A stretch of 64,000 bases of DNA, taken from NCBI GenBank assembly GCA_946803715.1, contig CAMPET010000005.1, positions 593,927 to 657,926 on the forward strand, written 5' to 3'. The position numbers were made by a program, and so were the translations under genes. Positions 1-11,330 of this stretch are shown here, piece by piece. The notes under the pieces were generated by a model, which saw only the letters and a program-made list of their open reading frames with translations, had not been told where the DNA came from and searched no databases. How positions within the stretch are numbered: the first letter of the stretch is position 1; each line of letters opens with the position of its first letter. The DNA is from Beroe ovata (lineage: Eukaryota > Ctenophora > Nuda > Beroida > Beroidae).

Positions 1-724
1 TCGTGTTGGCACGTTCCCATCGCGTCAAATTTCCAATAAATAGTACAATCCGGAATGTTTTTATACATGCAATCGATGCACCGTATTTAGTAAACTTTAA
101 CTTCGATCATTTCTAGAATAACAAACTGTTATTAATATTACTCACATGACGAATTGAAATACTGTTTGCTAACATCTCATTATACGACACTTATTATCAT
201 TCGAGTGGGATTCATTTGTGATTATAGTATGCAGCGCTTCAATAAAAATGTTTTTTGCGTGAATTTTGGAATTCCCTCATATATTATTCTATGTTATATC
301 CTGTATTGTACATTATATCTCCATAGTAGCGTAGAGTAGTTGTTGTTGCTGGATGCTTCAAGTGGAGACTTGTTACTACACGACTGAGGTAAATCGTGTA
401 AATCATGTGACTCGTGTCTTGGTGCAGCGTTGTAGTTAGAGGAACAAATTCAAGCTGTCACGTCCTGTTTCGGTACTTAAATTACCCGAGTTTCCCACCA
501 TCCCCTTATCCACTTCCCCAGTTCCCCTGGCTCTCCCCCAAACTTCACTCAGTCGCAGTTCACACCACGATCAACCCACTCTCTTCTCCTCACTTCACTC
601 CCCCTCCACTCTCCAATCCTCCTCTCCTCACTCACCCTCCACTCTCCAATCCTCCTCTCCTCACTCCCCCTCACTCCCCCTCTCTCACCCAGTCCACCCA
701 CCGCTCACTTCCTCCCTCCCCCAG
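1..724. other. 5' flank of the MNK gene, no gene resolved
   Basis: No coding segment with convincing family similarity is visible. Positions about 480-720 are a pyrimidine-rich tract with repeated CTCCACTCTCCAATCCTCCT units, ending in the splice acceptor of the first recognised MNK exon at 723-724. The first coding exon and start codon of MNK must lie here or left of the window, but I could not pick it out. Confidence 0.5.
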
Positions 725-3700
725 AAGAGTAGTGTGGACGGGTACGATAGCGGGATAGGCTCCTCCCCCCTCGCCTCCTCTCTACCCGCGCAACCCCCGC
801 AATCACTCCCGCTCAGCAAACCAGCCCGCCAGAGACGCCGGAAGAGGGGTTCAAGTACCGCCGCCCAGTCCTTCAACGGTGAGTCAAGATACCTGTGTTA
901 CCTATATACCTTAGTGATAAATGATCTCGATACCGTATTCCGTATACCGATTATAGTGTTGCCGATGCACATTGCACATCCAGTGATCAACGGTGAGTCC
1001 CTTCGAAGGAAAGGATATTTTCCTTGTTCAGCGTTGAACAGGTGCACACTCAGAAATTTTGTACGTGTTTTCCTATCTCATCCAACGGTCCCCAACTTCC
1101 ACTGCTTATTCTTTGTTTGCAATCTGTTATGTCACAGCTATATATAGAATTCCCTGGCGTCAGCGATTCTATGCTGAACTTGAGTAGTTTTGAGTGTGAT
1201 TCTAATTGCACGAGAACCCCAATTTCAAACTGGCATTAACCCGAGCTATCATCGTATTGTTAGGAAGTTAACAATCGTCTCCTTTCCTTTTCAGATGTGT
1301 TCGAGCGAACGGGTAGGGTGCTGGGATCAGGGGCTTTCTCCAGTGTGGAGGTGTGTACCGAGAAGAAAACGAAGAAGGAATACGCTGTCAAGGTGAAATT
1401 TGGAATTGGATGTTTTTTCGGTGCTCTGTTTCTGTTTTGCACATTCCATTTCATACTCATGCTCAAGTGTTACATACTCAAGTTTAGTGATCAAGATCAA
1501 TACTTATCACCTTTCCGCACATTTGAATCCTGCCAGTTATGACAGGATGACTGGCGCCACATCACATTATGACACCTCTCTTCGTTCACAAAGATTTGAC
1601 ACCTTACCCGTATACCTTAGTTGTACTTATTAAGATCTGTACCAATAAGACGTGTACAATTTAAGACCTGTACTATTTAAGAAACTCTTTAAATTCAGTA
1701 ACAATTGACATTCTGCTGGAAATTCTAGATAGTTTACGAAGTGTTACAATAAGAGTTTAAACTCGGTTGAGTAAATGGGTCGATACTTGATTGTTATTTT
1801 CACACCTAAGAGTAAGCTGACTATTCTGGAAAGATCAGTGTTCTTCCCTTAGGTTATATCTAACCTAGGCTCTACTAGTGATCAGTGATGGGCGATGGCC
1901 TGGCTTGCAGTGGATAGGAGTTTGGGTCAGGGTTAGGCTGAGAAGTAGAATCCTATTTTAGTCTTTACTATTGTATAGATTTTTAAGCTAAGTGCAAACT
2001 GATCCGATCACTGAATGTGCACAGTTTCTCAACAGCAAATTGACTGATTGGGTTGACCTATTCTCCCATGCTTCACTGCCAATTGCTGACCTCAAATGTG
2101 CGCAGTTGTCTGGCAGCTGTGGTTTTATTTCGGATGAACGTCATAATTATGAACCAAATATGACAATTGGGTGGCTACATATGAGGAACTGCTTTCAAGT
2201 TGAATACTCAAGTCGGAGTAAATCGTGGGAATGGTGAAAGATTTCCGTTCGTTGAAATTAAGAAATGTATAAATTAAAACCTGTAGAATTTAAGACACGT
2301 ACAAATTAAGAAATTTTTTCTTAATTTTCTTATTTAGTACATGTCTTAATAAGTACAACTAAGGTATAATGTGTACACAGAGAGAGAGAGAGAGTCTCCA
2401 TCATGTTTAAAGTTCAGTATATAATAGGGGCTGTCGTCAAGAAACACTGTTCTTGTTCTAAAAATACTCTTCCCCCTGCAATGTGCTGTACAAATCATGC
2501 CCCCTGTATAACTTCGTCCCTCAACAAAAGTCACGAGCAACACATTATGACGTCATCGCATATTTATATATGAGTAGGGGCTTTAACTCGATTACCCTGT
2601 ACCCTCGGATCATGTTTGGACATGTCAAGACTCGCCTGGAGGGAGTGATAGTCCCACATTTCTTCCCATCTCCGAAACTCGATGGAAATAACTCATAACC
2701 CCCGAGGGTGTTATTTTATTCCTTCGCCGAATCCCATTTTTCCAAATATGCATCATGCCCACACCACAATCTCTATGTTATGTCCGTTTGTATCTTCATT
2801 TCATATTTCACCCATTTCCCATCTCTACCTCACATCTTCATATCTATCCCCTCTCTCTCAGATTATCGATGTGGAGAACTGGTATGCCCGAAAGAGGGTG
2901 TTACAGGAGGTGGAGATTCTGTGCCGAGGAAAGGGACATCCAAACATCATTCAGTTCGAGAGGCATTTTGAGGAGGAAAATCAGTGAGTGTTCCATTCAG
3001 AAAACCTCTTTAAGATTCCAACCGTTTCCGGAATAACGGTCTATTTTGTTATTGAATAACTTGATATCCATTATCAAGCCCGTTTCATGACTTTAACGAA
3101 TTAGGGAACCGCACAATCCATTAATATCAATCACGTACCGGTTTTTTGGCAAAAGTTCTGTTATTTGAAACTAATTAGAGCTTCACAATAACCATGGTAT
3201 CGGGAACTCGTTTCATCCTCGGATCCAATATTCGTAGGTTATCAAGCCATGCCTAATACAGTTTATCCCAGGTTCTATGTGGTGTTTGAAATGATGCGTG
3301 GTGGAGCTCTCATAGATCATATCGAGTCTCTGAAGAAATTTACTGAGAAAGAAGCTGCAATTGTGGTCAAAGGTGTGGCTTCCGCGCTGAAGCATCTCCA
3401 TGGTCAAGGTCAGAAAATTTGCACAATTTTCCTCCAGTATGATGATATAATGAATTCCATTGGACAGAATCCAGGAAATTGTCGTATTTTCTGCGAAAGT
3501 TCAACTTTAATGATATTATTTGTACGAGGTCTCGTGAAAACTTGTTTTGTGAAAAACTTTGCACGCTGCCAATGATCTGTGTTGTAAATATCTGCACGAT
3601 TTTGTAGTCAGCTGATGTCGACCTGTTACAACACCAAGCTAAGTGGAATCACCTGATTTTCTGCATTATGTAATGCACTGCATAGATATGCAGCTTCGTA

Positions 3701-5350
3701 CCACGTCAGCTTAGCTATCGTGCAGCTTTTGTTCAGAAAGTGATGACGCAGCCAGAAATGCGGTCAGCAAAGTGGCAAACTTAAGAAATTTCATGATTTT
3801 GTGAGCGCGCGCGACAAACTTATCACTTTGCTAATCCAAATTTGTGAGTCCTTCTGTTGTGCGCGTCGTGCGCGCGTGGGAATTCTAGGATTTTCCGCGT
3901 GTTTCATCTGTTGATCCTCAGGTATCGCTCACAGAGACCTAAAGTTCGAGAACATACTTTGTGGGGACAATTTCACTGAGGTTAAAGTCGCTGATTTCGA
4001 TCTTGGAGGACAGAAGTTTGAAATGCCCGACCTCTCGACTCCTCTCATGGACTCCCCAGTCGGAAGTGCCGAGTTCATGGCTCCCGAGGTATCTCAGTTC
4101 AGACTCGTTAATTCTCTTTTCTTATCCTTTTCTTATGTTAGTGAGGATTTCATCACCTCTCTTACTCAGGTGGTATCGTTATTCGAAGGTAACCACTCAT
4201 TTTACGACAAATCGTGCGATCTGTGGTCGCTGGGTGTCCTGATCTACATCATGATCTACGGCCGACCTCCCTTTACCGGTCGTTGTGGGCTGAATTGCGG
4301 CTGGGACGTCGGAGAGGAATGCAGAGAGTGTCAGGAGTCGCTCTTCAGGAACATAACCTCGTCCAAACTCCACTTCGACGATCAGATGAGTGTAAGTGAT
4401 GGAGTGAAACACCTCATCTCCAATCTGCTGCAGAAAGATCCCCAACTCAGGTATAACATGTTATTATTTCATCCTTCCATCGACCAAATCCTCATCTGTC
4501 CGTCAAACTTCCAGTTCCATAAGACGTGCTACATGAATCGCATATATTACTTTTCTATTGTCCAGGTTGACAGCAGTACAAGTTTTAGAGCACGATTGGG
4601 TGGTTTCCGAAGGATCTGACATACAACTCTGCACACCACAACAACTCAAACGTAACAAGAGTAGCGCCATGAACCTCTACTCCTTCTCATCTCAAGCTAA
4701 CGAACACCTACGAAGGATAAACTCCAATCACTCTGTAGCCAGTGTTCATTCACCCACTAAGATTGGCGAGGATCCGCTTGACCGAGCGATGCAGGAGCTC
4801 GATATTGGAGGTTTGTAATTACCACTCTCGACAGTACGAAACAGCACAACTTCAGGATTACAAGATTATTTGGGTAATTGCGATACTCTCCATTTGATAT
4901 TCTATAGATTGGGTATTCCGTACGTCCCTCATATGGATGTTCTCTAACATCATGTGTGTCCTCAGCCGCATGATCATGTTAACACTCTGTTTTCTCCCAG
5001 AGAGCTGGTACGATGAAGAGGACGAAATATTTTTCGAACAGGACTCGCCTCCCCTCCTCTTTACAACGGGCGGCCGCAGCCTGAGTCCGGGCATCTCACC
5101 CTGTACGCCTACAGACACAGAAATGGATAACACTCCCGTTCAGACGACATTCGTCTATCCGGAGATGATGCGGAAGAAAAATTCCGTTCGGAGAATCCCA
5201 TCGGTTCCGTCAGTTCATAAGATCCCATCGAGTCTCAAACTGAACTTGGATCAGAAGACATCGAATGAAGACGTTTATAACAATTGTCAGAATGATGGAT
5301 CGCTTGACGAACGACCGAATTTCTACTTCTCAAGCGATGAAGAGGACTGA
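725..5350 (+). CDS. MKNK1: MAP kinase-interacting Ser/Thr kinase (MNK), 5' partial
   Basis: This is the kinase that phosphorylates eIF4E downstream of ERK/p38. Exons: 725-878, 1295-1392, 2862-2983, 3272-3408, 3922-4088, 4170-4450, 4566-4810, 5001-5350; all junctions keep frame, giving 517 codons plus a stop. A basic RQRRRKRG stretch precedes the kinase domain, as in MNK N-termini that bind eIF4G. The glycine loop LGSGAFSSV, the AVK lysine, HRDLK, the MNK-specific DFD in place of DFG (3993-4001), the GSAEFMAPE segment and the MNK cysteine insert GRCGLNCGW...CREC are all present. The activation loop reads STPLMDSPVG, so the second MAPK-site Thr of vertebrates is Ser. The catalytic loop has DLKFEN where DLKPEN is usual. 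The C-terminal tail is Ser-rich and acidic and ends SSDEED. A single ancestral MNK is likely, so the symbol does not choose between MKNK1 and MKNK2. The N-terminal exon is missing. Confidence 0.93.
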
Positions 5351-5452
5351 ATTTAAATTAAATTCTGTGAATATTAATTACGGAAGACTCTAGGCTGTTC
5401 AGAGTTCGAGACTGATGATTTCAGTAGGTAAAATTCTAATTTATTAAAATGA

Positions 5453-5458
5453 AATAAA
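5453..5458 (+). terminator. poly(A) signal of the MNK gene
   Basis: AATAAA lies about 100 bases after the MNK stop codon in AT-rich sequence, a normal distance for a short 3' UTR. Confidence 0.6.
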
Positions 5459-6742
5459 GTTTTCTTCATTGTTATTGTGTGGATTATGACTCAAGTCAAC
5501 GACTCGGTATAAACTCTGACTCGAAACATCAGAATGATGCATATTTTTGATAAAAGGCATGAGAAAAAGTTGTCTTTACACAGCTATGGATATCGGTATC
5601 AATTTATTTGCGTTGAACATTCATATTTTCCGGAAATAATTCTACAAAAAGTAGAAATGGTTCATGGCTGTGTGAATGATTGTTAATCATATTATGACGT
5701 CTATCGTTAATTTTAGTTCTAATACATGATACCAGAAGTTACATTTTCCGTAAATGTTTATTGTGCAGTATTTTATAATGCTTTGAATTTTCTCAGACGT
5801 GTTTGTATGGCATTTGGGACATGAGGATTTTCCTTGTTTCTCTTAAATAATCCGTAATTGGATTTGACGCTGGCACGGTATCAGTATGTTATTTAATCAC
5901 GCTTTTTAGGGAAGAGTTTTACATTTTAGTTTCTTCTACAGACTGGTGTTCACTCTAATTTTATGCAATCGCATTTTATATTTATACCTTCAATTTAGTT
6001 AATCTATGCATTCTATTTCCAAGGTACTTGTCTCTCTGTCTGCCCATTGAATTATCATAGTGAGCCACCGCCAAGATCAGTATGATGAAATAATGTCTTG
6101 ACTATTGCAAGATCGAGTCGTTATCTGGCGCGCGCGCAATGCATTCTGCATGATTACAAATCCAATTTGAAGATTTTCATGAAAGTACGTCACAGCGCGC
6201 GCCCACTAAGTACATTATTGATCCCAAATAAGTGTGACATGTCACATTGTCACACTCCCATACTGACCAACTTCAGGGAATAAGAACCAGTCCAGCCAAT
6301 TAAATTTGTAGGAATGGGGACCTCTCAAGATCAGAGTCTCAGCAGTCAGCTCCCAGAAAATGACCCAGGTAAATGAACTGCAAGGAAGGTAGAGAGGAAA
6401 TGGCTTTACATTGGTAATGCCACAGCACATGGATCATCAGAAAGCTTTCGAGGAAACGATAACCAAACTGTTAATTAATTCAACGAAACCTCAAGATTAG
6501 AATAAAATAGCTACAAAGTTTAGTTTCTCCATTCCTTTTAGTTTCAAGCATACCCATTGCCTTCTTCCGTGCTCTCATCAAGTGATGATTCAGATTGCTT
6601 GTTTTTGCACGATCCCAATTTTGTTAGGTCTTACTCAAATAAACTAAGCCATGCCAACAACAAATCTGACCCAATCTAACCTTGATTTACTCAGGATATC
6701 ACCTAATGGCTGACTGAAGTGACAGTGAAACTGCAGACCGAT
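5459..6742. other. Intergenic, no gene seen
   Basis: AT-rich sequence with no reading frame that resembles a known protein. Two short GC-rich patches (cgcgcgcgc) at about 6128-6138 and 6195-6202 belong to the dispersed CpG-rich patches found throughout this window. A possible acceptor (ctcag, 6690-6694) precedes the next gene and could end a non-coding 5' exon. Confidence 0.5.
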
Positions 6743-7687
6743 ATGTCAGGACGACTCTCACAACAATCAAAGTCCGGAATACGGCCATCTTCCTCCCTCA
6801 GTGCAGATTTCCCAGACTCTCTACCGAGGAGACCCAGCATTTCCTCACTTGCTCCTGGAGAGCCGGCCACAGGGTTCGCCGCGTCTCTCGTGAGACGTCT
6901 TTCCGGCGTAGTGGCTCTGGACAGGGACAAGACACCGACAAACAGCGGAGCAGTGGCCGGGCCAAGTGGGGAGAGTCAGGGAGGCAAGACAAAGACAACC
7001 ATCACTGTGACTAAAGTGAATGGGGAGGTAAAGAGAGGGACAAGCACAAGTTCAAGTGAGGATGATTCAAGTGATGACCCAAGTGATGCAGAGATCTGTG
7101 CCAATTGTGGGAGTGCAAAGTGCAGTTGTGATGAGGAGTTCCATGGCAACCGAGGGAAGAGTAGTGGGTGTTTCCAGTTTTTCATGTCCGTCTTCGATCT
7201 AGCACCAATCTTCTCCTTCATTGGCAAGAAATCGGCAGGAGAAAGTGAAGAGAAGGAGGAGGTCGATATCGAGATGCTATCCAACACGCGAGGTATCACG
7301 GACACGGAAAGTGAGACTGACATAACAGAGGACGAGTTGCTGTCAGCACCACCCAGGGAGCCATCTCCGCCCCTTCCTCCACCCGTGAGACGGGAGTCAG
7401 TGATCGATAAGATGATGGATCAGATTAGTGTGATAACTAGGCGAGTCACGCCCACCGCCGACATTGTACGAAGTGTAAGTCCAGTTCCTCCGTCAACTCT
7501 GCCTGCTACACCGGAGGAGGGGCGGTTTAGGAAGGGAGAGGAAGATGTGACGGAAAGTGATTACACTCCGAATGGGACACCCAAATTGAAGAAGAAGGGT
7601 TTGAAGAATAAGTTGACAAAGAAGCTGAGCAACAAGTCGTTAAAGAGGATGGGCTCGTTGAAAAGATCCGAGAAGAATAAGAAGTGA
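6743..7687 (+). CDS. Unrecognised Ser-rich protein with basic C-terminus
   Basis: A single open frame of 314 codons. I chose the ATG at 6743 because a TAA at 6704 closes the frame upstream and no earlier ATG is present. The N-terminal third has PKA-type sites (RRPS, RRLS). The middle holds an acidic/Ser tract followed by ICANCGSAKCSC, a compact cysteine cluster that could bind a metal, then a hydrophobic run FQFFMSVFDLAPIFSFIG that might be a membrane-associated or amphipathic segment. A proline-rich stretch follows. The last 40 residues are strongly lysine-rich (KLKKKGLKNK and similar), which suggests nuclear or nucleic-acid/acidic-lipid contact. I do not recognise the family. AATAAA at 7922-7927 is a plausible poly(A) signal. 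Codon use and the clean stop suggest a real, intron-poor gene. Confidence 0.7.
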   Translation: MSGRLSQQSKSGIRPSSSLSADFPDSLPRRPSISSLAPGEPATGFAASLVRRLSGVVALDRDKTPTNSGAVAGPSGESQGGKTKTTITVTKVNGEVKRGTSTSSSEDDSSDDPSDAEICANCGSAKCSCDEEFHGNRGKSSGCFQFFMSVFDLAPIFSFIGKKSAGESEEKEEVDIEMLSNTRGITDTESETDITEDELLSAPPREPSPPLPPPVRRESVIDKMMDQISVITRRVTPTADIVRSVSPVPPSTLPATPEEGRFRKGEEDVTESDYTPNGTPKLKKKGLKNKLTKKLSNKSLKRMGSLKRSEKNKK

Positions 7688-7921
7688 TCACAGGGAGATG
7701 TGATGAACATGATGAATTAGGCCACTGGATAAAGAAATGTGATGGTATTGACTGGAGATCATTTTTGGCCCAGAATAGGTCTTTCCTTAGTTTTTCAATT
7801 TCATCATTATACTTAGATTATTATTACCAAATGTGAATTGAAATGCTGATCTAATCTTATAAAATAGTTAGTTATGATAAAGATTTTTAGACAAATTCTT
7901 ATTAAATGATAGAGCCTAAGA

Positions 7922-7927
7922 AATAAA
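7922..7927 (+). terminator. poly(A) signal
   Basis: AATAAA about 235 bases downstream of the stop at 7687, in AT-rich 3' flank. Confidence 0.5.
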
Positions 7928-8430
7928 TTTTCATATTTGACCTCCCATGGAAAAATAGATGCGAAGAAAGTGTTTTGTCAAATGTTAGCTCTTTCGTGAT
8001 TGCTCCTCACTCAAATACTGTTACAGCAAACCTCGGAAAGCTAGTTGGATTATAGATCTAAAATTCGTTAATCGATAAGAAAGCGTCCATTATTTGCTTT
8101 TAGTTGAAAATATGCAACCTTTCTCTCTCTCTCCAACAAATAACGTTAATACTTTTAATACATCTGCTGAATTAATGGATTATCAATAATCATGTGAAAA
8201 ATAAAAAGTTCTTTTACCTTAATGTTTCTGTACTACCGTAATAAAGTTTAATTGCTCAACCTTTTAACAGAGTTTCTGCGAACTATGAGTCTCATGAGGG
8301 AGCACTCATCTTTTAGCTGTCTGAAAGTTTACCGCATCATTTCATAGCTCCCCAGAGGGGAGTCCATTAAAAGCATTATCGTCACCTTATACATCGTGTG
8401 AAAGGTGAGACATGTGAACAGACAACTTGT

Positions 8431-8842
8431 TCAGTTCTTGGAATAACCACGCCCCTTCCTCACCTTCATGTACCGCACGAGACCCATAACTCCCTTGAAG
8501 AAAGACGCCCGCATGAGGTAGTCAGTGAACTGGACGAGGGAGCAGATGTTCATCCCAAGGAGAAGTCCGAGTTGACCACCAACATCGCCTGCAGGTTTCG
8601 GGTGCTATCGTGAGCCAAGAGGGTGAGCCGTGAGGTTAGGTGTAGTTAGGTGAGTGTAAAAGTGATTTAGAGTGAGCAAAAGGTACGTTAATGTGAGATT
8701 ACCGCAGAAATATCGGACGATTTCTTGTAATTCGTTAGTATTGAACTCACCAATAAGATTAGAAATGAGATATGATGGGTATCTCTCCATTTCGAGGGTG
8801 GAAAGTTCCTCGAAGAAGATGTGAACTTTCAGATAGTTATCC
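8431..8842 (-). CDS. DEG/ENaC sodium channel, 3'-terminal exons
   Basis: Two exons, 8842-8751 and 8588-8431, join in phase 1 across consensus splice sites. The first reads RDNYLKVHIFFEEL and then SNLIG, matching the pre-TM2 palm segment of the degenerin/epithelial sodium channel family (ASIC: ENILVLDIFFE...LLG). The second begins with the family signature GDVGGQLGLLLG and the TM2 helix, followed by a short basic tail RKGRGYSKN and a stop. The conserved G-x-S selectivity filter appears as GMN rather than GAS/GSS. The upstream TM1 and extracellular exons are not recognisable; sequence just 5' (8850-9060) runs into the tandem array. This may be a real gene whose 5' part is divergent, or a broken copy. 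The product would be a trimeric plasma-membrane cation channel subunit if intact. Confidence 0.8.
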
Positions 8843-8965
8843 CTGAAAAACACTGAGGTTAGAAAGAGGAGTTTATCAAACCAATGAGATAACAATGAGA
8901 ATTGAGACAATAACCGCTTCGGGAGTGACCACAATCGATAAAATAGCACCGCACGAAGAATAACA

Positions 8966-11297
8966 GTGTTTTTGTCCCATTTGTTGACGTAGAATCCGAA
9001 TTTGGAGGCTGGCTCATCGGAAAAACAGCAAAAACAACAAACTCTTCTCAGATGTAAGGACTAAGGTTAGAAGTCGCATGACATACAGCCGCTCAGGGAA
9101 GTGAGATAGGGTCAAAATTCGATCGGGAATCGATTGAGCGTCCGAAAATACATGAGAATCAATGGTATTCCATTGAAAATGGAACAAAAATTTTTCTTCG
9201 AATTTCTGATTTCATTATCGGTGGAATTACTAGTGAGTGATCCCACACTTTTATACTTCGATTTTGAGGGTCTCCAGTGGATATTTTTCGGTCATCTACA
9301 ACATAATTTTTCCGCCAATTCATCTCTTCTACTATCACACTACAAGTATCAACCCTTGTTATCATCATGTGAAGTTCCTACTGGCCGAAAAACCACGCCC
9401 AAATCACGATTTCAAACCTGTGGGAAGCATCACTCGCAAAAACAGGAAAATCAATGGGACACACAAATGACCAAAATTTTTTCACCACACTAAGAGTGGT
9501 AATAAGTGTTTCTAGCCTATTTTTTGACGTAGAATCCGAATCTGGAGGAATTTTCGGGCTAGCTCATCAGGAAAACAGCAAGATTCACGATTTCTTCTCA
9601 GATGTAAGGTTAGAAGTCGCATGACATACAGCCGCTCAGGGAAGCGAGATAGGGTCAAAATTCGATCGGGAATCGATTCAGCGTCCGAAAATACATGGGA
9701 ATCAATGCTATTTGATTGAAAATGGGACAAAAAGTTTTGTTGGAATTTCTGATTTCATTATCGGTGGAATTACAAGTGAGTGATCCCACACTTTTATACT
9801 TCGATTTTGAGGGTCCCCANCTCCTACTCTCACACTACAAATATCAATCCTCGTTACGATCATGTATAGTTCATACTCGCCGTGAAACCACGCCCAAATG
9901 ACGATTTCTCTCCCCTGGGAAGCAAACAGTACAAAAACGCGAAAATCAATGGGACACACAAATAGGCCAAAATCAGTTCTGCACGTGACATACTGAAAAA
10001 TAGTGTTTCTGGCCTATTTTTTGACGTAGAATTCGAATCTGAAAGCATTAAAGAGCTAGCTGATTGGGATACTGGGGAAAATTCTTATTTCTTCTCAGAC
10101 ATGAAGTTATGAGTCACATGATGTACAGCTCCTCAGGGAAGCAAGATAGGGCCGAAATTCGATCGGGAATCGACCAAAATTTTTTTCACCACACGAATAA
10201 TGGTAATAGGTGTTTCTAGCCTATTTTTCAACGTAGAATTTTCGGGCTAGCTCGTCAGGAAAACAGCAAAAATCACAATTTTTTCTCAGAAGTTAGGTTA
10301 GAAGACGGATGACATACAGCCGCACAGGGAAGAGAGATAGGGTCAAAATTCAGGAATCGATTCATCGTCCAAAAATACATGGGAATCACTACTATTTTAT
10401 TGAAAAATAGTGTTTCTGGCCTATTTTTTGACGTAGAATTCGAATCTGAAAGCATTAAAGAGCTAGCTGATTGGGATACTGGGGAAAATTCTTATTTCTT
10501 CTCAGACATGAAGTTATGAGTCACATGATGTACAGCTCCTCAGGGAAGCAAGATAGGGCCGAAATTCGATCGGGAATCGACCAAAATTTTTTTCACCACA
10601 CGAATAATGGTAATAGGTGTTTCTAGCCTATTTTTCAACGTAGAATTTTCGGGCTAGCTCGTCAGGAAAACAGCAAAAATCACAATTTTTTCTCAGAAGT
10701 TAGGTTAGAAGACGGATGACATACAGCCGCACAGGGAAGAGAGATAGGGTCAAAATTCAGGAATCGATTCATCGTCCAAAAATACATGGGAATCACTACT
10801 ATTTTATTGAAAATGGGACAAAAATTTTGCTGGAATCTCAGAAATTAGTATCGGTGGAATTTCAAGTGAGTGATAACACACTTTAATACTTCGATTTTAG
10901 GGTCTCCAATGTATACTTTTCCGTCGCTTACAACATAAATTTTCCGCCAATTTATCTCTCCCACTATCACACTACAAGTATCAACCCTTGGTTCCATCGT
11001 GTGAAGTTCATACTCGCCGTAAAACCACGCCCAAATCACGATTTCAAACCTGTGGGAAGCATCACTCACAAAAACACGAAAATCATTGGGACACACCAAT
11101 GACCAAAATCTTTTTCACCACACGAATAGTGGTAATAGGTGTTTCTAGCCTATTTTTTGACGTAGAATCCGAATCTGGAGGAATTTTCGGGCTAGTTCAT
11201 CAGGAAAACAGTGAAAATCACAATTTCTTCTCAGATGTTAGGTTAGAATTCGCATGACATACAGCCGCTCAGGGAAGCGAGATAGGGTCAAAATTAC
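8966..11297. repeat. Complex tandem repeat array
   Basis: Related blocks recur through 2.3 kb. The marker GACATACAGCCGC(T/A)CAGGG appears near 9080, 9623, 10311, 10718 and 11256, with a variant GATGTACAGCTCCTCAGGG near 10120 and 10528. Other recurring blocks include TTTTTGACGTAGAATCCGAA and TTCGATTTTGAGGGTC. Full units are about 540 bp, with a shorter sub-unit near 190-220 bp. An N at 9820 marks an assembly join inside the array. Minus-strand open frames recur in each unit, but stop codons differ between copies and I do not recognise a protein. Confidence 0.9.
9994..10807. repeat. 407-bp tandem duplication inside the array
   Basis: Positions 9994-10400 and 10401-10807 carry the same sequence at an offset of 407 bases; I saw no differences in the stretches I compared. 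The identity is far higher than between other units, so this is a very recent duplication or an assembly duplication. Confidence 0.85.
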
Positions 11298-11330
11298 TAC
11301 AACAACCTACTAGCCTAACAATCTACTCAC

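Noticed and set aside
8605-8842. First read as a further XPO4 exon (SYLISNLIGEF resembles an XPO4 segment)
   Set aside because: A donor GTGAGT splits that string, and the phase-1 join to GDVGGQLGLLLG makes a convincing DEG/ENaC channel instead.
9134-11257. Open frames in both strands of the tandem array
   Set aside because: Frames are not kept between units and match no family I know; treated as repeat.
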